Below, piece after piece: positions 41,659 through 49,488 of a DNA stretch of 64,000 bases; position 1 is the stretch's first letter; every line of letters starts with the position of its first letter. Origin of the DNA: Nocardioides sp. (GTDB lineage Bacteria; Actinomycetota; Actinomycetes; Propionibacteriales; Nocardioidaceae); NCBI RefSeq assembly GCF_030019515.1, contig NZ_JASEEQ010000004.1, positions 1 to 64,000 of the forward strand. The letters are read 5' to 3'. The notes under the pieces were generated by a model. The model ran no database searches. It was not told the DNA's origin and worked only from the letters and a program-made list of their open reading frames with translations. Position numbers and translations under genes: made by a program.

Positions 41659-42654
41659 TCATCGTCGGGCAAGCACGAGCGCGAAGTCTCCGGCCGGATC
41701 GGTCCACCATCCCTCGGGGTGCAGCCCGGCGTCCTCGAGCTCGCCCTCGGCGACCTCGGGGCGGAACTTCGCGGAGATCTCGGTCCGGATCTCCTCACCG
41801 GCCCCGAGACTGAGGTCGAGACCGAGCGCCGGTACCCGTACCGTCATCGGGCTGTCGGCTCGCAACCGCATCTCGATCCACTCGCGCTCGACGTCCCACA
41901 GGGCGACGTGGGCGAAGCGCAACGGATCGAAGTCGGCGCCGAGCTCGCGGTTGAGCACGCTCAGCACGTTCCGGTTGAACTCGGCGGTGACACCATCGGC
42001 GTCGTCGTACGCCGCGACCAGTCGAGCCGGGTCCTTCACCAGGTCCAGACCGAGCAGCAGGGTCTCGCCGACGTGCATCGACGCGGCCAGTCGCTGAAGG
42101 AAGACCCCACGCTGCGCAGGCGGGTAGTTCCCCAGCGTGCCGCCGAGCAGCGCGACGAGTCTGCGGCCCGGCGCGGGAAGCCGGTGCAGGTGCAGATCGA
42201 AGTCGGCCACAACGCCGTACACGGGCAGGTCCGGGTAGTCGTGCGCCAGCCCTGCGATGGCCTCGCGGAGCGCCCCCGCGCTGACGTCGACGGGGACGTA
42301 TCCGGTCAGCGAGCCCGCCGCCAAGGCGTCCAGCAGGATCCTGGTCTTCTCCGACGACCCGGAGCCCAGCTCCAGCAGCACCTCGGCCCCGGAGAGCCGG
42401 GCGATCTCGGCAGCACTGGCCACCAGGATCGAGTGCTCGGTCCTGGTGGGGTAGTACTCGGGCAGCCGGGTGATGCGATCGAAGAGTCGGCTGCCGCGGT
42501 CGTCGTAGAAGTACTTGGGCGGCAGCCACCTCGGTGGCGCGGTCAGGCCCTCGCGCACGTCGAGCTCCAGGCTGCGTCGTAGGTCGGCGGCGGTGAGGAG
42601 GACCGTGGGGTCGACCGCGGCGGGGAGCCGGGTCCGGGGGCCGTCTGTGGTCAT
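41659..42654 (-). CDS. egtD: L-histidine N-alpha-methyltransferase EgtD
   Basis: 331 residues, full length. It trimethylates histidine with three SAM molecules to give hercynine, the first step of ergothioneine synthesis. The N-terminal PPKYFYDDRGSRLFDRITRL and YYPTRTEHSIL, the SAM loop LLELGSGSSEKTRILLDAL and the histidine-binding region GTLGNYPPAQR are all typical. It lies 96 bases after egtB in the same orientation. No egtA, egtC or egtE is in the window. Confidence 0.95.
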   Translation of the reverse strand: MTTDGPRTRLPAAVDPTVLLTAADLRRSLELDVREGLTAPPRWLPPKYFYDDRGSRLFDRITRLPEYYPTRTEHSILVASAAEIARLSGAEVLLELGSGSSEKTRILLDALAAGSLTGYVPVDVSAGALREAIAGLAHDYPDLPVYGVVADFDLHLHRLPAPGRRLVALLGGTLGNYPPAQRGVFLQRLAASMHVGETLLLGLDLVKDPARLVAAYDDADGVTAEFNRNVLSVLNRELGADFDPLRFAHVALWDVEREWIEMRLRADSPMTVRVPALGLDLSLGAGEEIRTEISAKFRPEVAEGELEDAGLHPEGWWTDPAGDFALVLARR

Positions 42655-42750
42655 GCGATCTCCAGGTCGGGTACCGGTGGGAGGTGGACGTGGGCCGTCC
42701 TTCGGTCCGGTATCGCTCGGCCGGCGCAGGCGGTTGGCGGGGAGGTCACC

Positions 42751-44010
42751 TCATGCCAGGTCGTCGGCCAGCCGGACACCCGTCACCGGCCAGCGGGCGC
42801 CGGGCGGGAAGAAGTTCCGATAGGTGGCGCGTGCGTGTCCCGGCGGGGTCAGCGCGCAACCGCCGCGCAGGACCATCTGGCCGGACATGAACTTTCCGTT
42901 GTACTCGCCGATGGCGCCGGCTGCAGGATGGAATCCCGGGTAGGGGAGGTACGCCGACGATGTCCATTCCCAGCAGTCGCCGAACAACTGTCGAAGTCCA
43001 CCGGTCGGCGGACCGGCCGAGCGCGGGTGCCAGGACTCGGTGTCGGACAGGCTCGCCGGACCGGCATCCTCGAGTGTGGCGGCATGCTCCCATTCGGCCT
43101 CGGTCGGGAGTCGCTTGCCTGCCCAGGCCGCGAAGGCGTCCGCCTCGTAGTGGCTGACGTGGCACACCGGCAGCGCCGGGTCGACGGGGAAGGTGCCGTG
43201 CAGCGTGTGCTCGAGCCAGGCGCCGTCGACCTGGCTCCAGTAGAAGGGCGCACCCCAGGCCTCGGCGGTGACGCGGGCCCAGCCGTCGGAGAGCCAGAGC
43301 TCCGGGCGCCGGTAGCCGCCGTCGGCGATGAAGTCCAACCACTCCCCGTTGGTGACCAGCCGATCGCCCATCCGGAAGGGCGGCAGGTACTGCTGGTGGC
43401 GGGGCAGCTCGTTGTCGAAGCAGAAGCCGCCACCCTCGTGGCCCAGCTCGACGAGCCCGCCGTCGTACTCGCGCCAACCCAGCGGCGTCGGATCCACGAC
43501 GACAGGGGGTCGCCCCGCGTACACGGGTCGGAGCGGGTTGAGCGACAGCACGTGCTTGATGTCCATCAGCAGCAGCTCCTGGTGCTGCTGCTCGTGGTGG
43601 AACCCGAGCTCGATGGTCGGCAGCAGCTTCGCGACGGCGCCGTCGTCGAGTCGGTCGAGGAGCTCGTGGATCCGGTCATCGACGTTGGAGCGGTAGATGC
43701 CGACGTCGTGGGCACCCGGGCGGCTGATCACCCCACGCATCGGTCGGCTGTAGCGGGGGCCGACCGCCTCGTAGTAGCTGTTGAACAGGAACCAGTACGT
43801 GTCCTGGAACGGGGTGAAGCCGGGCTCGTGGTCGGCGAGCACGAAGGTCTCGAAGAACCACGTCACGTGCGCGCGATGCCACTTGGTGGGCGAGACGTCC
43901 GGCATCGACTGGACGGTCTGGTCCTCAGGGGAGAGCGGCGCGGACAGCCGTTCGGTGTAGGTGCGTACCTGGTCGTAGCGGCGCAACAGGTCCGAGACGT
44001 CGACGCTCAT
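42751..44010 (-). CDS. egtB: Ergothioneine biosynthesis sulfoxide synthase EgtB
   Basis: 419 residues. The N-terminal DinB-like domain holds the iron ligands (H48 in WHRAHVTWFFE; H139 and H143 in FHHEQQHQEL). The C-terminal formylglycine-generating-enzyme fold includes KRLPTEAEWEHAA, FGDCWEWTSSAYLPYPGF and MVLRGGCALTPPGHARATYR. It joins a thiol (gamma-glutamylcysteine or cysteine) to hercynine with oxygen. A Crp-type palindrome is centred 44.5 bases before the ATG, suggesting regulation. Start ATG 44010; GTG 44028 is less likely. Confidence 0.95.
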   Translation of the reverse strand: MSVDVSDLLRRYDQVRTYTERLSAPLSPEDQTVQSMPDVSPTKWHRAHVTWFFETFVLADHEPGFTPFQDTYWFLFNSYYEAVGPRYSRPMRGVISRPGAHDVGIYRSNVDDRIHELLDRLDDGAVAKLLPTIELGFHHEQQHQELLLMDIKHVLSLNPLRPVYAGRPPVVVDPTPLGWREYDGGLVELGHEGGGFCFDNELPRHQQYLPPFRMGDRLVTNGEWLDFIADGGYRRPELWLSDGWARVTAEAWGAPFYWSQVDGAWLEHTLHGTFPVDPALPVCHVSHYEADAFAAWAGKRLPTEAEWEHAATLEDAGPASLSDTESWHPRSAGPPTGGLRQLFGDCWEWTSSAYLPYPGFHPAAGAIGEYNGKFMSGQMVLRGGCALTPPGHARATYRNFFPPGARWPVTGVRLADDLA

Positions 44011-44047
44011 GGGGACACATTCTGGCACCCGACCATGAGCCCGGACC

Positions 44048-44061
44048 GTGTGCTGGCTTAC
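44048..44061 (-). promoter_or_regulatory. Crp-type palindrome B, egtB promoter
   Basis: GTGTGCTGGCTTAC (written on the + strand) matches the shared 14-mer. A CAGAAT -10-like element at 44019-44024 (minus strand) would start transcription near 44013, about 41.5 bases from the site centre and only a few bases before the egtB ATG. Confidence 0.55.
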
Positions 44062-44740
44062 AGAGGCTCGGTAGGTCGATGGACGGGCCTACCCAGCCAC
44101 AACCCCCCGAGGATCCCCAGGCCGGCCATGAGCACAGTCTCGGTGAGCGCCGTGCCCCCCAGGAGAGCCGGACCGGCGAGTGCGTCGGCGGCAGCCAGCG
44201 TCCCGGTGGCCAGCGCGACGAGCGCCATTCCGCCGGCGGCCGCGAGCAGCCCGACGGACCAGGAGGTACGCCGCCCGGCGGCGCGGACGCCCACTGGCCA
44301 CGCGAGTGCCGCAACCAGTGGTGCCAGGTGGTAGGTGGTGGTCGGGTTCGCCAAGGCCAGGGCGAGCCACGCACTTGTGGCCAGGACGCCCCAGGCCGCT
44401 CCCCGGAGGATGCCCGCATCTGGGTCGGGACCCGCGTACGGCCCGGGCCGCCTGGATCCGATGGCTCCGCCCCGGTCTCGCTCCGGCGCGGGCCGGGCGC
44501 GCCGACCGCGGCGACCACGTCGGCCGCGCTCGGGTTCACCAGGCCCCGGCCCCCGATCACCACGGTCGGGACCGTCTCGTTGCCGCGCGCGTGGGACCGG
44601 ACGACCGCGGCAGCCTCCCGGTCCTCCCAGATGTTGATCTCGGTGCGCTCCACGCCGGCCCGATCGAGTTCGCGACGCAGCGTATGGCAGAACCCGCAGC
44701 CCGGCCGCCAGTAGAGGACGACGTCGCCGGGCGCCGTCAC
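44058..44740 (-). pseudogene. Glutaredoxin/mycoredoxin fused to membrane domain, frameshifted
   Basis: The 5' part encodes a glutaredoxin fold with active site WRPGCGFCHTLRREL and the TVP cis-Pro region (NETVPTVVIGGRGLVNPSAA). That frame has no stop until inside egtB. A second frame, off by one, carries ATSAWLALALANPTTTYHLA and further hydrophobic helices and stops at 44058. Fused glutaredoxin-membrane proteins occur in actinobacteria as far as I recall, so a frameshift near 44450-44530 is the simplest explanation. Two separate genes are the alternative, but the second frame has only a late TTG (44354) as start. The GTG at 44740 overlaps the upstream flavoprotein stop. Confidence 0.5.
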
Positions 44741-46128
44741 CGCTGGGCCGCCCGGAGATCGCGCACCGCGTCCTGGATGCCGCGGTGGAAGGTCGGGTAT
44801 GCGTAGATCATCTGCTCCAGAGCGGCGACCGGCACTTTCGCGTGCACGACCACGGCGAGCGCACCGAGCACCTCGCCGCCAGCGGGTCCCGTAGACGTTG
44901 CTCCCACGAGAAGGTCGCTGTGGGCGTCGACGACGAGCTTGATCAGCCCTTCGTTCCCCGCCCGGTGCAGCCAGCCTCGGGCCGAGGACGGAACCAGCGC
45001 GATACCCGTCGCGACCGTGATGCCTCGAGCCCGGGCCTGGGCCTCGGTGAGTCCGACCGCGCCCACCTCCGGATCGGTGAACGACACCCGGGGCAGGGCG
45101 TGGTAGTCCGCCGCCGGCCCGGCCTTGCCGAGGATCTCCCGCACGACGATGTCGGCCTGGTAGGTCGCGACGTGGGTGAAGGCGCCCTTGCCGGTGATGT
45201 CGCCGACCGCCCACACGCCCTCGGTGACCCGCATCCGGTCGTCGACCGGGAGTGGCCCGGGCTCCCCGCCGAGCCCGAGCGCAGCCCGCTCCTCTGCCGG
45301 CAGGTGGGGGCGGCGGCCAGTGGCGACCAGGACCTGGTCGACCACGATCGTCTCGCGGCCCTCCAGATGGACACGGAACTGGCCGCCACCGTGCTCCACG
45401 CCGGTGACCCGGGCCCCGAGCTCGAGGGCGATGGACTCCGCGGTGAACACCTCGGCGACGACGTCGCCCGCCTCCGGCTCCTCGAGCGGCAGCAGCCGGT
45501 CGGCGGCCTCGACGATGGTCACCCGGACGCCGAACCTCGCGAAGACCTGACCGATCTCGCAGCCGATGGCGCCGCCTCCGATGACCGCGAGCTGGCCGGG
45601 CAGCTCCTCGACGGCGACGGCCTCACGGTTCGTCCAGTACGGCGTCTCGGCCAGGCCGGGGATCGGAGGTGCCGCGGCGCCGGTGCCGGCGGCGATGACC
45701 AGCGCGCTCCGGGCCTCGATCACGCCGACGCCGGGCACGTCGACGTGCCGTGGACCGAGGATGCGGGCGCTGCCGCGGACGAACCGGCCACCCTTCCCGA
45801 CGAAGCGGTCGACCGCTACCCGGTCGTTCCAGTTGTCGGTCGCCTCGTCGCGGATCCGCTTCGCCACGAGCCGCCAATCGGGTACGACGCCCTCGACGGT
45901 GCCGGCGAGGCCCGGGAGGCGCCGGGCCTCGGCGAGCAGGTTGCCCGCACGCACCATCATCTTGCTGGGGATGCAGCCCCAGTACGGGCACTCGCCGCCG
46001 ACCAGGTCCGCCTCGATGCCGATCACGTCGAGGCCGGCGTCGGCGAGCTGGCCGGCGACCGATTCGCCGCCGACCCCCAGCCCGACGACCACCACGTCGG
46101 CGGTGTCAGCCGCCGACGTGGTCAGCAC
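44737..46128 (-). CDS. Dihydrolipoamide dehydrogenase-like flavoprotein disulfide reductase
   Basis: 463 residues. The FAD loop is VVVGLGVGGESVAGQLADAG, the redox-active Cys pair is in GGECPYWGCIPSKMM and the NAD(P)H loop is AVIGGGAIGCEIGQVF; EGVWAVGDITG and the C-terminal IYAYPTFHRGIQDAV follow. The His-Glu pair of lipoamide dehydrogenase is replaced by Tyr-Pro-Thr-Phe-His, as in MerA-like reductases. Its coupling to a glutaredoxin suggests a role in thiol reduction. GTG start at 46128 with AAGG upstream. Confidence 0.88.
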   Translation of the reverse strand: MLTTSAADTADVVVVGLGVGGESVAGQLADAGLDVIGIEADLVGGECPYWGCIPSKMMVRAGNLLAEARRLPGLAGTVEGVVPDWRLVAKRIRDEATDNWNDRVAVDRFVGKGGRFVRGSARILGPRHVDVPGVGVIEARSALVIAAGTGAAAPPIPGLAETPYWTNREAVAVEELPGQLAVIGGGAIGCEIGQVFARFGVRVTIVEAADRLLPLEEPEAGDVVAEVFTAESIALELGARVTGVEHGGGQFRVHLEGRETIVVDQVLVATGRRPHLPAEERAALGLGGEPGPLPVDDRMRVTEGVWAVGDITGKGAFTHVATYQADIVVREILGKAGPAADYHALPRVSFTDPEVGAVGLTEAQARARGITVATGIALVPSSARGWLHRAGNEGLIKLVVDAHSDLLVGATSTGPAGGEVLGALAVVVHAKVPVAALEQMIYAYPTFHRGIQDAVRDLRAAQR

Positions 46129-46478
46129 GTGGCACCTTCCGGTGCGTCGAACGACTCGGGCTCGTGGCCGCCGTGCTGGTCCGGCGCGGGTCGTACCTCG
46201 ACGCCGCGCCAGAAGGCGACCCGGTCCGCCACCATCTGAGCCATCCGGCTCGGCTCCGGGTAGTACCAGACTGCGTCCGTGCTGGCCATGTCGCCGACGT
46301 TGACCGAGTAGTAGGACGCCATGCCCTTCCAGGCGCAGCGAGTGTGGGTGCCGCTCGCCTCGACGTACTCGGCGCGCAGTGACGACGCCGGGAAGTAGTG
46401 GTTGCCCTCCACGACCACGGTGTCGTCACTCTCCGCGATCACGGTGCCGTTGAGGACGGCCTGCATCTTGGTACTCAT
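46122..46478 (-). CDS. DUF427 domain-containing protein
   Basis: 118 residues. The DUF427 fold is visible in ESDDTVVVEGNHYFPASSLR, THTRCAWKGMASYYSVNVGD and AVWYYPEPSRMAQMVADRVA. The family has no firmly assigned function; members are small cytosolic beta proteins. The start at 46478 has AAGGAG 6 bases upstream. Its 3' end overlaps the flavoprotein start, so the three genes downstream of 46478 form one minus-strand operon. Confidence 0.9.
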   Translation of the reverse strand: MSTKMQAVLNGTVIAESDDTVVVEGNHYFPASSLRAEYVEASGTHTRCAWKGMASYYSVNVGDMASTDAVWYYPEPSRMAQMVADRVAFWRGVEVRPAPDQHGGHEPESFDAPEGATC

Positions 46479-46681
46479 GGCTACTCCTTGGTGGGTTGCT
46501 CCGGGGGGCTGTGGGGGGACCGAGCCTTCGGACGCCGGCGTCGACGTTCGGCATCCGGCGGGTGACCCAGGGACGGCTGCTGCGGCTGCTCACGCGTGCT
46601 CGGCCGTCTCGGGGACGGGTTCGGCGACCGGACCGGGCTGCAGGCACCCCAGGAGTCTGCTGAACCGCCAGGAGGTGATCT

Positions 46682-46695
46682 GTAAGCGCGCTCAC
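46682..46695 (+). promoter_or_regulatory. Crp-type palindrome C, nrtS promoter
   Basis: GTAAGCGCGCTCAC is the shared 14-mer in reverse orientation. Its centre is 43.5 bases before the nrtS start codon, with a weak -10 (CAGATT, 46719-46724) between. It lies 187 bases from the DUF427 start, so nrtS is the more likely target. Confidence 0.55.
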
Positions 46696-46731
46696 CGTCG
46701 GCGGGGTGCTTCGGCGGCCAGATTCGGCCGG

Positions 46732-47019
46732 GTGCAGCGATCTCCCTGGAATCCGGCCGAGACCGACCCGTTCTCGTGGAACACGTGGTGGGGGGCCACC
46801 TGGATCGTCGTGACCGGGCGCACCCGTCGGCCCGCCCTTCGAATCGCGCTGGTGGTCGGCACGCTGCTCTCGGTGGTCAACCAGACCGGGACCGTGATCC
46901 ACGCGGCCGTGTCAGCGGAGTCGGCGCTCCGTATCGCGGCGAACTACGCCATCCCCTACGTCGTCGCCAGCGTGGGATTCCTCAGCGCCCACGGACGCGC
47001 ACGTGAAGGGAGCCCGTGA
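46732..47019 (+). CDS. NrtS-like nitrate/nitrite transporter
   Basis: 95 residues with two hydrophobic segments: RPALRIALVVGTLLSVVNQT and LRIAANYAIPYVVASVGFLS. The G-T-L-L-S-x-x-N-Q and N-Y-x-x-P-x-x-V-x-S-x-G patterns are those of the small NrtS proteins, proposed to transport nitrate or nitrite. I chose the GTG at 46732, which keeps it just downstream of the Crp-type site; the ribosome site is weak. With the NO-reductase-like complex, it hints at nitrogen-oxide handling. Confidence 0.7.
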   Translation: MQRSPWNPAETDPFSWNTWWGATWIVVTGRTRRPALRIALVVGTLLSVVNQTGTVIHAAVSAESALRIAANYAIPYVVASVGFLSAHGRAREGSP

Positions 47020-47083
47020 GCGACTCGCGATGGCGCTGCGGCGTCCGGCCGGCACCCTGGCTGCGAGGCGTGGAGCGCCGGGG

Positions 47084-47791
47084 CTAGTCGCCGCTCAACG
47101 CCTGTAGGCCCTCTCGGTTCAAGACGGTGATCCGGCCGCGACCGAGTGTGATGAGCCCCTGGTCCGCCAACTCGCCGAGGACCTTGGTCGTGGTCTCTCG
47201 AGACGTCGCCGCGAGCGCGGCGAGCTGCTCGTGGGTGAGCCTGACCTGGATGCCGCGGCCGAGCGGTCGCCCCGAGGCGGCGGAGGCGAGGGTGACGAGG
47301 GCGCCGGCGATGCGTTCGGGGACGGACTTGAAGACGGCATCGGAGAACTTCTGCTCCAGCTCGCCGATGCGACGGCCCAAGGTCTCCGAGATCCGCGCCG
47401 AGATCCTCGGGTCACCGAGGAGGAGGCGGCGCACGTCGGCCTTGGTCATCACACAGACGACGACGTCGTCCAGTGCCTCGGCGAAGCTGTCGTGCATCTG
47501 TTGTCCGACGATGACCATCTCGCCGAAGATCGTGCCCGGGTCGATGATCGCGGTGGTGAGTGCGCGTCCGTCGGGGGACACGCGGAAGATGCGGATCCGC
47601 CCCTTCTTGAGGATGAAGAGGGTCTCCAGTGGCTGGTGCGGGGTGTACACGAGCGCGCCCGAGGCATACATCCTCATCGGCGCGGCCTGCGCCATCGCGT
47701 CCATCTCCCCGTCGTCGAGGTCGCAGAAGATGTCCACCTCGGACATGCACCAGAGCCGGTCCGGGCCGGCGGCGGCACGCTCGATCTCCAC
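47084..47791 (-). CDS. Crp/Fnr family transcriptional regulator 1
   Basis: About 235 residues: a cyclic-nucleotide-binding-like beta roll (MRMYASGALVYTPHQPLETL, GTIFGEMVIVGQQ), a dimer helix and a C-terminal winged helix. The recognition helix ATSRETTTKVLGEL matches the SRET core of E. coli CRP, whose Arg and Glu read GTGA half-sites. It is therefore the best candidate to bind the GTGWGC palindromes around it. N-terminal cysteines (C in RLWCMSE, C in DIFCDL) might sense redox. The start is uncertain: GTG 47791 preferred, ATG 47746 or ATG 47887 (with GAGGA upstream) possible. Confidence 0.88.
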   Translation of the reverse strand: MEIERAAAGPDRLWCMSEVDIFCDLDDGEMDAMAQAAPMRMYASGALVYTPHQPLETLFILKKGRIRIFRVSPDGRALTTAIIDPGTIFGEMVIVGQQMHDSFAEALDDVVVCVMTKADVRRLLLGDPRISARISETLGRRIGELEQKFSDAVFKSVPERIAGALVTLASAASGRPLGRGIQVRLTHEQLAALAATSRETTTKVLGELADQGLITLGRGRITVLNREGLQALSGD

Positions 47792-47985
47792 GTCGTCCTC
47801 TCTGCGGGCGGGCGACCAGGGGCGGGCGCCGCCCGCCAGGTCCTCCGGGTCGGTGATCGTCAGGCAGTGGGGTGGTTCGGGTCCCATCGTGTCATCCTCG
47901 TCGGGCCGTGGGGCGAATGCTTTCGGGGTGGGAGGGAGAGGTCGGCCCGGATGGCCGAGCACGCCACCCGTGCCGACCTCAACGG

Positions 47986-48561
47986 TCAGTGGGCGTGGAC
48001 CGGGGTGGACGCCGCAGCGGTCCTGGTGCGGGCCGCGCCGGTGACGAGGAGACCGAGGACCGCGCCGTAGATCAGGTGCTCGATGATGAAGGTGCCCCAG
48101 CCGGCCATCTCGGCCATGTTCTCGATCGGGTCGCCGCTGTCGAACATCGCGGCTGCGATCGGGAGCACGACGTACGCGCTCAGCGCGAAGACGACGAAGC
48201 CATAGACGACGCCGATCCCCGCGAGCACCACGCCGCCGAGGCGGAGTCGGTTGGCGAGCACGCCGAACACCGCGCCGTACGCGGCGCCGGTCATCATGTG
48301 GATCACGGCGCCGAGGGTCGCCGGTCCGGCCAGGAACGTGAACGCGTCGCCGCTCTGCTGGTCGGCCATCATCGACCTCATCATGTCGGCGTCGTCGGTG
48401 AGGAGGGACGCGATGTGGTACATCGGGGTGAAGAAGCCGGTGTCCTTGGTGTAGGCGGCGAGCATCGCGTACATCGCCATCACCACGGAGGCGATCACGC
48501 CGGCGACGGCGCCGATGACGACGGCTCGGCGAAGGCTGGCGGTGCTGGTGGAGGGGGTCAT
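47986..48561 (-). CDS. Conserved membrane protein, unknown function
   Basis: 191 residues with four helices: AVVIGAVAGVIASVVMAMYA, LGAVIHMMTGAAYGAVFGVL, VVLAGIGVVYGFVVFALSAY and FIIEHLIYGAVLGLLVTGAA. It resembles actinobacterial membrane proteins of unassigned role. Conserved His and Met residues (HMMTG, IEHLIYG) are notable but prove nothing. AAGGAG precedes the ATG at 48561, and Crp-type palindrome D lies 81 bases upstream. Confidence 0.78.
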   Translation of the reverse strand: MTPSTSTASLRRAVVIGAVAGVIASVVMAMYAMLAAYTKDTGFFTPMYHIASLLTDDADMMRSMMADQQSGDAFTFLAGPATLGAVIHMMTGAAYGAVFGVLANRLRLGGVVLAGIGVVYGFVVFALSAYVVLPIAAAMFDSGDPIENMAEMAGWGTFIIEHLIYGAVLGLLVTGAARTRTAAASTPVHAH

Positions 48562-48641
48562 GGTGGGCGCTCCTTGTCGATCGCCCGGCCCACGTGGGCC
48601 AGGTTCTCCACCGAGTGTTCCGACGCTCGACCGGACCGTCG

Positions 48642-48655
48642 GTGAGCGCGCTCAC
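48642..48655 (-). promoter_or_regulatory. Crp-type palindrome D
   Basis: GTGAGCGCGCTCAC is a perfect 14-bp palindrome and the most symmetrical of the six. On the minus strand a -10-like AACACT at 48614-48619 would give a start near 48607, about 41.5 bases from the centre, serving the membrane-protein gene. Confidence 0.6.
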
Positions 48656-48698
48656 ACAGTGCCTCGCCGTCGTGGGCCGGGGACCCGCAGTACGCAAC

Positions 48699-48712
48699 GT
48701 GTGCGGACTTAC
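48699..48712 (+). promoter_or_regulatory. Crp-type palindrome E
   Basis: GTGTGCGGACTTAC fits the shared motif and is 67 bases before the redoxin start. AATGCT at 48735-48740 could be the -10, giving a start near 48747, again about 41.5 bases from the centre. D and E stand back to back in the same divergent gap. Confidence 0.55.
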
Positions 48713-48778
48713 ACCTCACCGCACCTGGCCCGGGAATGCTGGCCGGGGACCCGGACACCGACCCACAAGGAGCCCCAC

Positions 48779-49324
48779 GTGACCGCCGAGCCGACCGCCG
48801 TCGTACCGCTCGACCTGCCACTGTCCACCTCCGAGGGTGTACCGGTCGCGCTGGCGAGCGTCCTCGGCCACCGCCTCACCATCGTGCAGCTGGTGCGCTA
48901 CTTCGGCTGCCTGCCGTGCCAGGAATGGCTGGTCCACCTCGATCGGGCCGCTGACGAGCTCGGCCGGCAGGACGTGGGCGCGATCGCGATCGGAGGGTCC
49001 GCCGACTACCAGGCACGGTGGCTCCGCGAGGAGAAGGGTGTCGGGCTGCCGCTGCTGCTGGATCCCGAGCATCGGTTCCGTGGCCACGTGGGGGCCTCGG
49101 ACGCGCTCGGCTGGCGCCTGCTCGACCCGCGCGGCGCGACCGCGTACGCCCGGTCCCTGACCAACGGGTTCCGGCCCCAGCGCATCACCCGAGATACGGC
49201 GCGCAGCCCGGGTGTCGTCGTCCTCGACTCGACCGGGACGGTCCGGTGGCGCCACATCGGCACCCGGATCGGCCACTACCCGGCGCTGGAGGAGGTGCGG
49301 ACCGCCGTCGGCCGGCTGCGGTGA
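48779..49324 (+). CDS. Peroxiredoxin-like redoxin domain protein
   Basis: 181 residues with a thioredoxin fold of the AhpC/TSA-like group. The active site is CxxC (C44 and C47 in RYFGCLPCQEWL) rather than the single peroxidatic Cys of AhpC. AIAIGGSADYQARWLRE and GVVVLDSTGTVRWRHIGTRI match later strands. It is probably a thiol-dependent antioxidant protein. The GTG start at 48779 has AAGGAG 7 bases upstream. Confidence 0.83.
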   Translation: MTAEPTAVVPLDLPLSTSEGVPVALASVLGHRLTIVQLVRYFGCLPCQEWLVHLDRAADELGRQDVGAIAIGGSADYQARWLREEKGVGLPLLLDPEHRFRGHVGASDALGWRLLDPRGATAYARSLTNGFRPQRITRDTARSPGVVVLDSTGTVRWRHIGTRIGHYPALEEVRTAVGRLR

Positions 49325-49440
49325 GCTCGCGGGAGCGCCGCGTCGCCACGGAGAGCCCGGTCCCCTCCGTCCGGGCGGCCAGCCGTTCCTGGAGGCGTGC
49401 TGCGGTGGCGACGGCCGGGTCGGTGGCCCGGCCACGGACT

Positions 49441-49454
49441 GTGAGCACGCTCAC
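49441..49454 (+). promoter_or_regulatory. Crp-type palindrome F
   Basis: GTGAGCACGCTCAC, one mismatch from a perfect palindrome. Its centre is exactly 41.5 bases before the ATG of the HAD gene. TACCGT at 49476-49481 ends 7 bases before that ATG, giving a leaderless start and the classical class II Crp activator position. Confidence 0.65.
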
Positions 49455-49488
49455 CGTGGCGGCACGGCGCGTGGCTACCGTGGGGCGC

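Noticed and set aside
39301..46128. The two MerA-like flavoproteins (39301-40794, 44737-46128) as mercuric reductases of a mer operon
   Set aside because: Neither has the C-terminal Cys pair or an N-terminal metal-binding domain, and there are no mer transport genes.
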